DNA from: Cloeon dipterum
Taxonomy: Eukaryota > Arthropoda > Insecta > Ephemeroptera > Baetidae
Direction of reading: 5' to 3'
Length of the DNA stretch: 64,000 nucleotides
NCBI RefSeq assembly: GCF_949628265.1
Contig: NC_088789.1
Span: 7,184,886-7,248,885, forward strand
Positions 49,801-60,058 of this stretch are shown in pieces. The notes under the pieces are model-generated. The model was not told where the DNA came from. It made no database searches and saw only the letters and a list, made by a program, of their open reading frames with translations. Both the position numbers and the translations under genes were made by a program. Position 1 is the first letter of the stretch. Every line of letters begins with the position of its first letter.

Positions 49801-51780
49801 AAAATATATATATATTGCTTGACAACCAATTTGGAAAATATCTTTTGATATATTTACAGTCATGTGATAAATTATTGAATGACTTTGTTCTATTGCAAAT
49901 GGTTTATGGCTTTATTTACATGTTCAGAATGAAAACGCTCGAGGAGTTAAAGCATAAATCATCCTAGTATGTTTCCCTTGATTCAAAGAGGCAGAACTCT
50001 TTTTACCCCGAGGCAACGATGTAGATTCATTGAATCGAAGCATTGTCTGCATCAAGAAATGTCTTGACTACTTATGAAATTAAATATATTCCATGAAGCA
50101 CGTGATTTCCTAAACATTCAAGTGAAATTTCATTACTCTGTCAATTTATTTTAGCAAACTGCTGCCTAACTTGAAACTTAATAATTCAAAACTTTAGCTT
50201 TTTGCTGCATACAACAAAAATTTCAAAGAGCTTGAATATAAATCCAAGACTAGAAATTCTGCATTATTCTAGCTGCCCTTTTGCCTCAGCAAGTAAAAAA
50301 ACCCGTTTAGCGCCACAGTAAATTTAATCTAAAAGATTCAGCTGCCACCCAAATTAGGGTCTAATTTTCTGCTAAATTGAATTGAGTACCCGCATAATCA
50401 CTGAAGAGGTTCGCGTGTCCAGAGCTGCCCGCGCGCGCTCCTCTTGCGCTAATTATGTGGGTACCGGCAGTCATTTTGCGCGAGGTGTCGGCGGCGGTTG
50501 AGAATGTCATTCTCTCTGGTCCAGCGCGGGCCACTGCGGCTGGTTGGCTGCTGGCGGGCAGGTGGCCCGAGCCTGCACCTGCCGCCAGATTAACCTTGGC
50601 TCGCCATTGGCCGCCGTACTAATTGCGAAAGCGATGTTAATCACCGAATCCGCCTTATTCTTTTTAACGCGGCGGGGCACGCGATTGCCGCTGCAGTTCA
50701 TTGAATGTTTCGTCGGCTTACACTAATTATGCACACTCGCTCGATGATTGCAAGCGTGCGGTTGTAATTTTCCCAGCCCCCAGGGCGCGTGGCAGTTTTT
50801 GATGTTGGCGGCCTCGTGATTTTCATTGAAAATTGATTTTGATAGAATATTAATTACGATAACACGCCTAACGATGCCTTTTGTTGTTGCAGTGGCGGCA
50901 AATTCATCAGCGTCTGTGAGAGAATCCGGCTGCCTGACGACGTGACTATTGGATACATTATAGGTAATTTGTCAAGATTTTTTATAAGTCTTCACGTGAG
51001 ACATATTTTTTGTAACTAAAAGTTTCCCCGATCGTTTAAATTTAAAATAACATCAACTTGGTTAATGAAACAGCACTACATCATATGAAATTTATTAAAG
51101 CATATTACTCAAAGGGAGAAAATTAATTTCATGGCACTTTGCCACACTTTATTGCCGTTAAAATCCTCTTGATTGCGCAGCACTAGCAGCCTTCAAGATT
51201 TTTTCTGTGGTGTTATGAGCAATTTTTTGCTCTTTGAAAAAGACACGATAGAATTTTCGGCGTTTTTTAGTTTAATTCGTATATTTTACAATTTTTTTAA
51301 TTTTGTACACTTCCATTCCTTGTTATTTGGGAGTAGCCATTGTAAAATCAATTTCACTAATTAAATTTATATGTGTGCTATTTTACATAATTTTGTGCGA
51401 AGAAAACCCCATGCTTAAACTCACAACACTTTAAATTTGAAATTCAGATAAATGAAAATTTAAAATTATTCAATTGCAGAACACTTGCTGAAGAAGAAGC
51501 TGACATACACTCCAGAATTCCACTCACATTTGGAGCCGATGAAATTTCTGCGGCAGGAAAGCTTCCCTGAGCAGATCACCTTCAGCTACTCAGGCCAAGG
51601 CAGAGACCTGAATGTCCTAAAAGCAGAGGGGCTGGACGAAAGGATCGACCCGACAAGGTTTGCTCCTTTCATTTTCATCGCCGTCGATCAAGTAACTAAA
51701 ATCCCCTCGTTTTATTTCATTTCAGGTTCATGTCCTTGCACTGCTACTTGTTCCCGCATTACAGCTTCTGTCCGCGGTAG
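34491..51780 (+). CDS. fng: Fringe, beta-1,3-N-acetylglucosaminyltransferase (O-fucosylpeptide)
   Basis: Nine exons join in phase to 368 residues: 34491-34889, 40140-40188, 42817-42859, 43069-43128, 47552-47717, 48175-48260, 50893-50963, 51480-51657 and 51726-51780. Fringe adds GlcNAc to O-fucose on Notch EGF repeats in the Golgi and changes which ligands Notch answers to. It is a type II membrane protein here: basic N-terminus, hydrophobic segment about 15-30, variable stem, then the catalytic domain from about 103 ([17 protein letters not shown]). Cys pairs appear in NTNCSTS and KALCCKM. The metal-binding triad is DDD 190-192 in [30 protein letters not shown] and HSHLEPM follow, and the C-terminus [15 protein letters not shown] matches insect and vertebrate fringes. 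Drosophila fringe is 412 residues and mouse Lfng 378. Met5 is an alternative start. The intron total of about 16 kb suggests much cis-regulation. Confidence 0.95.
34890..40139 (+). other. fringe intron 1 (5250 bp)
   Basis: The first 850 bases are AT-rich. A GC-rich block at about 35650-36440 contains four Su(H)-type motifs, two CACGTG E-boxes (35994, 36404) and a TTAATTAATTAAT run near 36118. A second GC-rich block lies at about 37010-37600. A CG-rich block with CCGC-type repeats lies at about 37920-38160, and another at about 38860-39010. No coding exon was recognised between the two fringe exons. Confidence 0.7.
35809..36269. promoter_or_regulatory. Cluster of four Su(H)/CSL-type motifs in fringe intron 1
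   Basis: YGTGRGAA octamers start at 35809, 35996 and 36261 on the plus strand. A fourth, read on the minus strand, lies at 36028-36036. The last two sites extend to the full YGTGRGAAM. A CACGTG E-box overlaps the 35996 site. Su(H)/CSL is the DNA-binding partner of the Notch intracellular domain, so an intronic Notch-responsive element is a reasonable reading. The motifs are seen; the function is inferred. Confidence 0.45.
40140..40188 (+). CDS. fng: fringe coding exon 2 (49 nt)
   Basis: Encodes [16 protein letters not shown], the segment that follows LAQEE and matches the FFTDTDD region of other fringes. Acceptor TTGCAG, donor GTGAGT, ends in phase 1. Confidence 0.88.
40189..42816 (+). other. 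fringe intron 2 (2628 bp)
   Basis: Begins with an AAAT repeat at 40197-40213. GC-rich blocks lie at about 40240-40520 and 41890-42440, with an AT-rich spacer at about 41070-41700. No additional exon was recognised. Confidence 0.7.
42817..42859 (+). CDS. fng: fringe coding exon 3 (43 nt)
   Basis: With the split codons it encodes [15 protein letters not shown], matching the HLINTNCS block of fly fringe. Acceptor TTGCAG, donor GTAAGA, ends in phase 2. Confidence 0.9.
43069..43128 (+). CDS. fng: fringe coding exon 4 (60 nt)
   Basis: Encodes [19 protein letters not shown], nearly identical to the corresponding fly block. Acceptor TTGCAG, donor GTGAGC, ends in phase 2. It is separated from exon 3 by a 209 bp intron. 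Confidence 0.92.
43129..47551 (+). other. fringe intron 4 (4423 bp)
   Basis: Holds a GC-rich first part to about 43720, an AT-rich middle at about 43800-44650, and a second GC-rich region at about 45220-46160 and 46680-47520. YGTGRGAA-type motifs occur at 43642-43650 (minus strand) and 47204-47211. No coding exon was recognised in it. Confidence 0.65.
47552..47717 (+). CDS. fng: fringe coding exon 5
   Basis: Encodes [12 protein letters not shown], the catalytic metal-binding core, then the DWYLGRPSI block, and ends at VDGRK. Acceptor CCGCAG, donor GTAAGA, ends in phase 0. Confidence 0.95.
48175..48260 (+). CDS. fng: fringe coding exon 6
   Basis: Encodes [20 protein letters not shown], a hallmark fringe block. 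Acceptor TTCCAG, donor GTAAGA, ends in phase 2. Confidence 0.94.
48261..50892 (+). other. fringe intron 6 (2632 bp)
   Basis: GC-rich at about 48270-48700 and 50400-50860, AT-rich between, with a short TA repeat near 49804-49815. No further exon was recognised. Confidence 0.7.
50893..50963 (+). CDS. fng: fringe coding exon 7 (71 nt)
   Basis: Encodes [20 protein letters not shown] and YII, including the conserved PDD acidic pair near the active site. Acceptor TTGCAG, donor GTAATT, ends in phase 1. Confidence 0.94.
51480..51657 (+). CDS. fng: fringe coding exon 8
   Basis: Starts with [10 protein letters not shown] and holds [16 protein letters not shown] and ITFSYSG, then ends at IDPT(R). Acceptor TTGCAG, donor GTTTGC, ends in phase 2. 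Reading on past 51657 enters an intron of only 68 bp, so the longer open frame there is not the protein. Confidence 0.92.
51726..51780 (+). CDS. fng: fringe coding exon 9 (terminal)
   Basis: Encodes [17 protein letters not shown] and a TAG stop, the typical fringe C-terminus. The acceptor is TTTCAG. Confidence 0.93.
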
Positions 51781-52157
51781 TCTCAAGCAGGAAACAATTA
51801 TTCACTCACTGGCAGCTAGTCCCTCATCAATCATCTGTTCATCCTCATTGCAACGAGTATGTCGCATTGTTTGCAACTGCAATTAAACTCTCGTGTGTGG
51901 AGAATCGACGCAGCGCTCACATTGAGCGTCGTATTTTAAAAGATTGCATCTGTGAAACTCTGATGTAAAATTTGATTCGCAACATGTGATCCACCTTTAG
52001 GCACTGAATAATATTTTGCGTCTCATTAAGTTCAACTCTTGGCCAAATTTTGATGCATTTTCGATTTAGTAAGCAAAATTTTCTACTATTTGTAATATAT
52101 GGTTATTAGTTATGGAAGGTTATAGCAGAGATTATTAACCTGTTGTTGTACAATAAA
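51781..52157 (+). other. fringe 3' UTR with poly(A) signal
   Basis: AATAAA at 52152-52157 follows the stop by about 370 bases in an AT-rich tail and is the first plus-strand AATAAA I see after the stop. The true end may be further downstream. Confidence 0.5.
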
Positions 52158-55100
52158 TATTTTGTATATACCATTGCAAATTATGTGTTTGGTTTTAAAA
52201 TAATTCAAACCTTGTCCAGCATTTTTTTTTAATTTCACGTATTATTACCGTCCTTATTTTTATTTAATTGAAATGGTATGGAGCCAAATAATTTTCAGTA
52301 AAAATTTCAAACCAAATTTTTGAGCAGATTCCTGGATTAAGGGTTTGTAACAAAATCAACCGTATCTAGAATTCTATGGAGGATATTAAGCTAAATCAAA
52401 CCCAATTTGGAATAAATTAAATAATTTACAAGGTCAAATTCACAAAATTTCAATTTTGATAAAGAACCACCTGATTTACTTTTTTAAAAAGCAAGCAAAT
52501 TGGAAATTTTAGTATCACTTTACCCTGAAAATTTGCGACGGTGATAACATGCTACTTAAAGTTATTGTTTTGTCTTACCATAAAAATGATGGCTCACTAA
52601 ATAATTAGGTTGCTATAAAATAAAGTTTAAGATAATAGTTAAGCTATAAAGATCTACAGGAATAATGCGATACCCTGTGCAGAGCAGAGCCACATTATTT
52701 GCCCCTCAAATTTGCATATTTGAGAGTTTCCAGGGCAGGGGCGCGGCTTGCCCTAATGCAGCTATAAATTTTGATGAACTGCGCTGATAACAAGGTGAGC
52801 AGGGATAACACACGCCAACTTTCTTTTCGCCTTTCTACTCGACTGGCTCTTTCAGGGGTTGCTCTGCTTACATTAGGTGGAGCATTAGAGCAGAGCCAGC
52901 GGATTGCGCACTCCCTCGCAGCGGTGTGTGTGTGTCTTTTCGAGTTTGTGCTGATAATGAATATTCACAAACGCAAATCCACGCGCTCGTTTGCTCCGGC
53001 CGCTTAGTCAACCCGTTCGCCGGAAATGTAGTCAAGAGTGAAATCTCCTGTTCCGAGCGATTCCATCCTCTTATGTATTTTGTCAGCGGGAAAAAGAAGA
53101 GGGTTCTCTTGCATGATTCCATCCTCGAAGATCTCGGCTCGGGAGGTTGAGAGGACGCGCACTCAAATCGTATAACCCCAACACGTGCGTATCAACGATC
53201 GGTAGATATTTTGGCTTCGATATATATTTCTTGATGAGAATAAGACCATGGAATTTAATCTGTCAACTATTTTTTTAAATTTTGCTTGACATTGACTTCC
53301 CGAATAACGCAGGTTTTTATTAGAAATTCGTCATTTTTAATTTTACTTAAAAATATCAAATCCCCCAATATTCCCCAATTAAATCAAATTTATTATTTTC
53401 ACCAATTTTGCAATGTATATCAATTTTAGAACAAAAGTAAAAAATAATTTGCATGGAATTTGGTAAAACACTCACAAAAAACTCAACAATTTAAACACTA
53501 AAACACTAAAAAATTTTTACACTAAAACACCCTTAATAAAAAATTAATATTTGCAGGATGAAAAACTCATAAAATAGTTTTAGATATTAGGTATGAGGGA
53601 TATGAGTGCGGGTTACCAAACACTTTTAAATAATTTTCCTGCAATGGACTCTAGCGGGCCTCTATAATAACCACAAAAAGTATCCCATTTGAAGGAGGAA
53701 AGGATGATGAAATTATTAAGTCCATGAATGAGATGTTGCTGACAATGAGTTGGTGTGGCGAAATGTGTCTCCTATCCATTAGCACTTGTTAGCTTATTCA
53801 ATTTGGATTAAACCTCCATTTTGAGCAATTTCACTGGCTGCCTGCCTGACAACACTCACTCGCTTTTTCAGCCACCGTGCACGGGAGACAAGGAAGCTTT
53901 TCTTCTTGTTTCGAATGAAATTACGTCTGTCTCTTTCAACTCGCTCGCTGTGAGCGCGTATTATATTCCTCAAGGAGGATGGCAGCCTTTGTCGTCAAAA
54001 GAGAGATATTCCTGATTTAATTTCTCAGCCGAAAATGGAATCACCAGCCGTTTACTTTCGTCTCGAGCATCAAAATGGAATTGCTGCCATTTTTGTGCGA
54101 AAAATGGGAGGCGCACCTCGAGACCGAATATTTACGAAAAATGCTACGATGATTTCTGCCTTGCAGGGAAACAGGGTCCTTTCCTTCTCTATCGCTGTGC
54201 ACAAAGGCAGCACGTGCATGTGTATTTGACCTCGGTTGGCCCGGGAAATATGATTCCCATAAAGCCTTTTGTGGACGAACGGTCCACCGCATTTGGGGAA
54301 AAAATGTAAATGCCCGCGGAGAATTGGCCCGGAGTGATTTTGTGGGCTGACTTTTTCATATCATGTGTGCGTGTACATGCATTTTAACCCTGGAGTCGCC
54401 GCCATCAAATTAAACAATGAACACAGAGCGTCGAAAAACCAGTGTGTGACAGCGTTGACAGCACGCCCGAGTTTGTTTATTTGCTCGCGAGGTTTATGGT
54501 GCTTGCACCCTAATGGCCAATAAAAGAGTTATTTTTGCACAAAGGTCCACTTTCCGATGTTCCCCCCGCGGGTCGGCATGAAAGGTAGAAGCACCCGGTG
54601 CAAAACATATGCGGTGTCTGCTCCAAATATGCTTTCAAGCTACCCGAAATTTTATTTGCTCCCTTTGAAGTCAGCGGCGCTCTTGCGATTTTAGCAAATA
54701 ACCCGCCTTTGGTGGGGTGGTTTTCAGCTCTTAACTGCTTTCAGATCGAGAGCATTTCTGCCTTCAGCTGGAAAAAACATTCTGGATGTATGATTTCACC
54801 GAATAAGTATCGCGTTTTAATGCTTCAGCTAGGATTTTATACGTTTGCACTTTGATGTGTATAGAAATATGAATGAGGAGAGAGACATACATGTACATTC
54901 AGCAGTCGAGACGGCAACAGGCGCCACAAGCGTGGCGTGCAGGTTGCAGCACTGCCAGCCCACAGGCGTTCTCTCGAGTCTGCTTTCAGGATTGAATTTC
55001 AATGAATGCCAAGCGAAAGTTGAGTCCGCAGGAAATGAGAATGAAGTCTGAAATTTAATTAATTTAAATAGCAAGTACTGGTTAAAACGCTAGAAATTTT

Positions 55101-55235
55101 ATTTTAATGGAAGCTACTTGCTCGGTTATTACTTTGAAACGAAAAAAGTAAAAGATATTTTCCTTGTTTGTTGACTTAAGGTATCTATTTAATTTAATTT
55201 TCAAAGATAAAATTTTTGTTATCAAACATAATTGT
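52158..55235. other. Non-coding DNA downstream of fringe
   Basis: AT-rich at 52158-52700 and 53200-53700, GC-richer at 52700-53170 and 53860-55030. An AAACACTA-type tandem repeat lies at about 53493-53532 and a GT run near 52925. No protein-coding exon is supported. Confidence 0.5.
53493..53532. repeat. Short tandem repeat, unit about AAACACTA
   Basis: Three to four imperfect copies of an eight-base unit are visible in AT-rich DNA. Confidence 0.6.
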
Positions 55236-55519
55236 TTATTCAGAACATTTGTTTTCAGAGGAAACGTCAGAAACGGAGAAATTAGGCATCGGCTCACGGA
55301 AATTCATGTCATCTTCATCACTATCATACTCTTTCATCTCTGGAAAAGATTTGTAAAATAAAGGATCTCGATGAGATATTCGTTACCAAAATATGCTAGT
55401 CAAAACACTCACGAGTTATGAATTTTGATATCCCTTAGTACTTCCTTACGGTCCTTAATTAAAATATTTTGAGTGAGCGCGGTATTAAGATGTCCTAAAA
55501 CTGTGTGATTTGTACTCAT
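55236..55519 (-). CDS. Candidate two-exon small protein gene
   Basis: On the minus strand an ATG at 55519, preceded in frame by TGA seven codons upstream, opens MSTNHTVLGHLNTALTQ and continues through KDRKEVLRDIKIHN to a strong GTGAGT donor after 55413. A second exon starts at 55339 after TTTTCCAG and reads MKEYDSDEDDMNFREPMPN, ending with ENKCSE and a TAA overlapping AATAAA. Both segments look protein-like, but the strongest donor and acceptor are out of phase. The donor GTAAGG after 55450 gives a phase-consistent 57-residue product. Alternatively an acceptor ending at 55321 fits the stronger donor. I do not recognise the family. A frameshifted relic or assembly indel is also possible. Confidence 0.4.
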
Positions 55520-58500
55520 TTCGTGCAAAAAGGGTAATCAGACTTGAACAAAAAATTGCTTTTAATTCCAATCCTTTAGTCATGAATGTGTTATTATACA
55601 TGCAGAAATGGAGCGTGAGTCGAGCATCACTTTCATTGGAACATTAATCACCACTCGAGCCGAGCAGCGTAATAACATTTCATACGATGCAAATACGCGC
55701 GGGAGAGCGGTGCTGCACTAAAATATTCGGCGCGAACAATGGAGCAGCGACGTTAGCTGATGAATCCAGAGTGATGGCTGGCTGGCTTATGATAGAGCCG
55801 TGATATTAATGTGTCAGGACAACGTACACGGCCAATCTAAGCCGGAAGGCGGCGGCCTCTTTTGCAACAAACACACGGGATCGATGTCGCGCGCGCGGTG
55901 GCGGAGCGGGAAGGAAGCGCGCGTAAGATTGGGCTCGGGTGTGCATCGCACAAAAGCTCGCTTTTAAGAGCGGAAAACGGGAATGTGCACCTCGTGCTGC
56001 GGCATGATTTAAAAGCGGCCGCTGCGGCACACAAGTTTTCACGAAGGAATAAATAAGCGACGCGGGCAATATTGCCACCGCCGCGCGCGCGCGGCGCAGA
56101 GAAATAATGAACGGAGCAGCAGGTTCGGCCGCCTTGCTTGCCAAGAGAGCCGGTCCGCTTGCTTTCCAGTCTTTCCACTCGACTGATAATACCGCTATCA
56201 TTGCGGAGGGCACAATTTTTTTATGTAAATTCTCCGTCTGTGTGTATATGCACCGCACGGGCATAACTGACTCTTTATTGTCATCGTCAGAGCCATTTGC
56301 TGCTCCTGCTGCTGGCGGCTCCCTTCTCGCCAGATTGCAATCGGCATATAGTTCTTGTTTTATGGCTTGCTGCTTGCTTGCCTGGACGAGCCTCTACTGC
56401 ATTGTTGTTGAGTTCTCCTCGAGATTATGATTAATTGGGAGATAGACCGATAAAGATGATTGCTTTCTCCACCCTCCATTAAGCGACGATGGCAAAGATT
56501 GAATTTCTTGTCGTGTATTTTCTCCCCTGAAAGAGGCCGCAGAAAAAACTCAAGATGGAAAATATGACTCGGTACGTTGTGAAAATTCTGTCGTTGGATT
56601 TCTATCTCTACTCCTCCATCAGAGAAAATTAGAGTTTGAGTAAAGTGTAATTGATTTTCTGAAGTTAAAATTATAACTTTTCTCCCAAACCATTATAAAG
56701 TAACAAGAACGGGGAAATGTTTATTTCTATTTTTTTAATTGCACTGGAAATTTAAGATCGTCATTTTTTAAGTGCATTCATGCTACACTTTTAGCCAGCA
56801 AATGATTTTGAATCACGCAATTTTGAGACTTTTGAGCTATACTTGAAATGAAACCGTCTCTAATACCGTCTAAATCACCTGTACAGACTGTTCAATTTCG
56901 TACAAAAGGAGGTTGTGGAATTGTTGATTTGACTGAATAAGAATGATGAAAATGTTAAAATACATTGCAGAAAAATTTCCAAGTTAGAGAAATAAATTTT
57001 CCATTTGCTTTTACGGTCAGGAAGTGAAATTTAGAAATCGTGCAAGAAATATTAAATGAATTGAAGCACTGCTTTGTATTGCAATTTCGGCTAAACCCAA
57101 GCCTCATCAGCAAACCTCGCTATTAAAATTACCACCCGTCTAACAACACATCTGAAGAATATATATTCTATGAGGTGAGCGTGGTTCGTGCACCCCTCCC
57201 ACTACTGATTGACTTTGTTTTTTACTCCTGTATCAATTTTTAACATTTCTTTATACAACTGCGATTGATCGGCCTGTTTAAATACTTTTTGAGGTGGTTA
57301 TTAGGCCTTTTCGTCAGCGGTTTGCTGAGAGAGTTTGGATTTTTAAACAGCAAAACGCAAGTCCTGTTTGCGCTTTGTTTTTTCACTCGAGTAGTGTAGT
57401 TAATGCAGTTAAGATCTTAATGTAACCGTAAAAGCAAATGGAAAATGTTCTCTCCCACCTTGGGAATTTTTCTCCAATTTGTTTCAACATCTTTTTCATT
57501 GAAAAAATCTATTAGCGAAAAATTTAAATGGTTCAAGGGGGCACCTAAAACAATGTAATGTAAATAATACTTACTTATAAAAACAGCTCATAGCCTTGGA
57601 ATACAATTGCACGCAAGGGCTCCATTTAAAAAAAATACCACTTCAATAATCGTGTGTCAATAAATATGGAAACAAAATCACTTTTATCCCTGCGTGTCCG
57701 TCTAGCTATCAAAGACCCCCAATAAATTTCCAAGCTTTGATTATAAATTTTCCGCGTGATTTGATTTATTTGCACAGCAAACGTAGTGGAGGTCCGGCAT
57801 TTCCCCCTGCGGAAAAGCATGGTGTTGGTTCTTTTTTTCAGCTAGCGGAAGCAGTGCAGGCGTCCGGCCGGCCACTTGTCAACCCAGCAAATTTAGAGGC
57901 CGCAGGTCAGAGGTGCCCCTTTGATTTAGCCGTAGCACACAAAGTGTGCGTGCGGCCGTGTGTCTAATCACAGCCATCAATGCTGCAGCCCGCCGGGGCG
58001 AACAAGCAGCCAGCCATTAGCGAGAGGCGGCGCACACACACACACACCCGAACCCGGGCCGCATTTTTCGGTCCAGCTACCCCTGCGACCCTTTGCTGCA
58101 ATGCACCAGCAGTTTGGGCCGTTGTTTTGCCTGCTTGCCCGGCTGATAAACACCTTTGGTGTCTGTCCGAGTGGAAATCGAGCCCTCATCGCGTAATTAT
58201 GGTTCGAGGGCGAATTTCATTTGCACGAGACGTATGCGTTGCGCGGCGATAAAAGCGACCGGCGGCCTGCCGATGGTCTCCCCGGCGGTGATTCACTTTT
58301 ATTGCACTAATTGGCCGGGCGGAGATCGAAACTTTCACGCTGACGAGACTGGAAAAAGGGATCCGAAAAGACTCATGAGTTATTTTGCTAATCAACTCGG
58401 TCGGAGAAAGTTGGTTCGTCGATAACTACATTCTTGGCATTTTCTTCAGGCAGACCAGATAGTTGTTACTCGCTGACTGCGGGCTAATTAAATATTCGAC

Positions 58501-59294
58501 GCGCGCCGAGACGGCCGCCAGCACAACCTTTGCTTTTGTCGGTCGCAACAAACAGCGTAAACAGCTTAATGAACACGGTTCCTTCGCCGCAGCAGCATCT
58601 GTTTACTTTGAAGTTTCGCGTCTTTTGAGGGGAGGGAGAGAAACCCAAAACGTCTGCACACAGACACCCGACTTTTCGCCAAACGGAAAAAAACATACAC
58701 TCGCAGCAGAGGGTTTGAAGCCTGTCTGCGTAAAAAGCCAACCGAAAGGGTTGAACCGGCCGTCTGTGAGCTGCGGAAAGTTTGTTGCTGTTGTTTTTTT
58801 GCGAAGGAGACGGACGCATAACTCAAAGGGGCTTTAGATGTCCACATTTCCACGGCAAATCTTTTATACTGTTTTAACTTTCAATTACGGCCTGTTGGCA
58901 AAACGTTGACTGCGTTCCGTTTGTGGGGGCAACCTGCATCATGATAATGGCTTGAATGTGAATAAAGGCGGTGACTTTGAGCAAGCAAATATTCGGTCTG
59001 TGTTTGTGGACATAAGTGTGAGTGAATTTTATAGCAAGTTTTTTCTGGGGATACAGGACATTAAAAGTCAATGTCACTTTGACACGCCCCAAGGAAGGTT
59101 GTAAACTTTTTATGGATCTCTTTGAAACTTATTGGTACTTCTGTAAAAATTTGGACTGTCAATCTTTTTTAGGATAAGTCAATATCTCTGCTTCTTCGAA
59201 AGGATTATTGTTTCTTGCGAAGATTTCAATCAAAATCATATATAATACTATTTCAACCTATAAATTTTCGTCGTTATAATGCACTAGGTGGTTG
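55520..59294. other. Non-coding DNA
   Basis: GC-rich blocks at about 55670-56440 and 57760-58840 flank an AT-rich interval (56480-57720). A CA repeat lies at 58033-58047 and a GCGCGC run near 56086-56097. Open frames on both strands in the GC blocks overlap one another and show no domain. Confidence 0.5.
58033..58047. repeat. (CA)n microsatellite
   Basis: About seven CA units lie in a GC-rich block. Confidence 0.85.
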
Positions 59295-59298
59295 CAGT

Positions 59299-60058
59299 TG
59301 TAGCGGTTCCCGCTTATTGCAGTCCCTTCCTTACCGATTTGGTATCGTTTTGGACTCAGTCGAGTCAACGCCGCGCCGTGCCCGAACGTTCCTTCGTCTT
59401 TGATTCATCCGCGCCGCGCAACCGCCGGCTAGGACCATCATCGACAAACGCATCCGCGAACACTCACAGCCCTCTGCTAGCATTACAGCAGAAGTGAGAC
59501 AATCTCGGTTTGCACCTCAACTAACTCATTATAACCGTACCGTCCGAAAAGCATTCATTCCTCAAGATTTATTTTGTAAAACGCAATTTGTTTCTTTCCG
59601 GCTTCCAGCCTCAAAGGGGGGGCACTGTAGCGGTTCCCGCTTATTGGCGTTAACTTAGTTTGTAACCTTTAGATGTCACTTGTAACTGTATGATAAGCTT
59701 TTCTCATTTACCCTGTATAATACACCTTCACTGACCGCTCACCTACGCACGCATACGGTCATGTCGCATTTACCTCTCCGGCCGGGAGTATAATGTCGTG
59801 CGCATATATGATGCTTGTAATAACTTATAGACCCGAAGATAATACCGGGGTAAGCATTGTATTTAACTGTGATAATAATTATTGTTATTCTCGACTCGCA
59901 TATTGATGCGTATATTAATTGTTTATATATTGACTTTCCTTTGAGATTTTATTGTGAATATTTATTATGTAAAACTTTACAGTCTTAATTATGGATTAAA
60001 TCTACGTCTACAAAGGAACCAGATGCATTTCCTTTTGGCTCGAACCGAGTACCCCACA
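59299..60058 (+). mobile_element. Internally deleted LTR retrotransposon
   Basis: The element starts with TGTAGCGGTTCCCGCTTATTG at 59299, a 21-base fragment of the left LTR, and the same 21 bases open the right LTR at 59626. The right LTR runs to CCCCACA at 60058, about 433 bp, with TGT...ACA ends. A purine tract AAAGGGGGGG at 59613-59622 sits just before it, where second-strand synthesis is primed. CAGT flanks both outer ends (59295-59298 and 60059-60062), a four-base target-site duplication typical of Ty3/gypsy-like elements. Almost the whole left LTR and the gag-pol region are missing. The remaining internal sequence, about 59405-59620, has an open frame running into the purine tract and is probably the end of a retrotransposon reading frame. 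The element cannot move on its own. Confidence 0.75.
59626..60058 (+). repeat. Right long terminal repeat (about 433 bp)
   Basis: Bounded by the purine tract on the left and the CAGT duplication on the right. It carries AT-rich sequence toward its 3' half. Confidence 0.7.

Noticed and set aside
51658..51886. Read-through extension of fringe exon 8
   Set aside because: A 68 bp intron with donor GTTTGC and acceptor TTTCAG leads to the conserved fringe C-terminus at 51726-51780.
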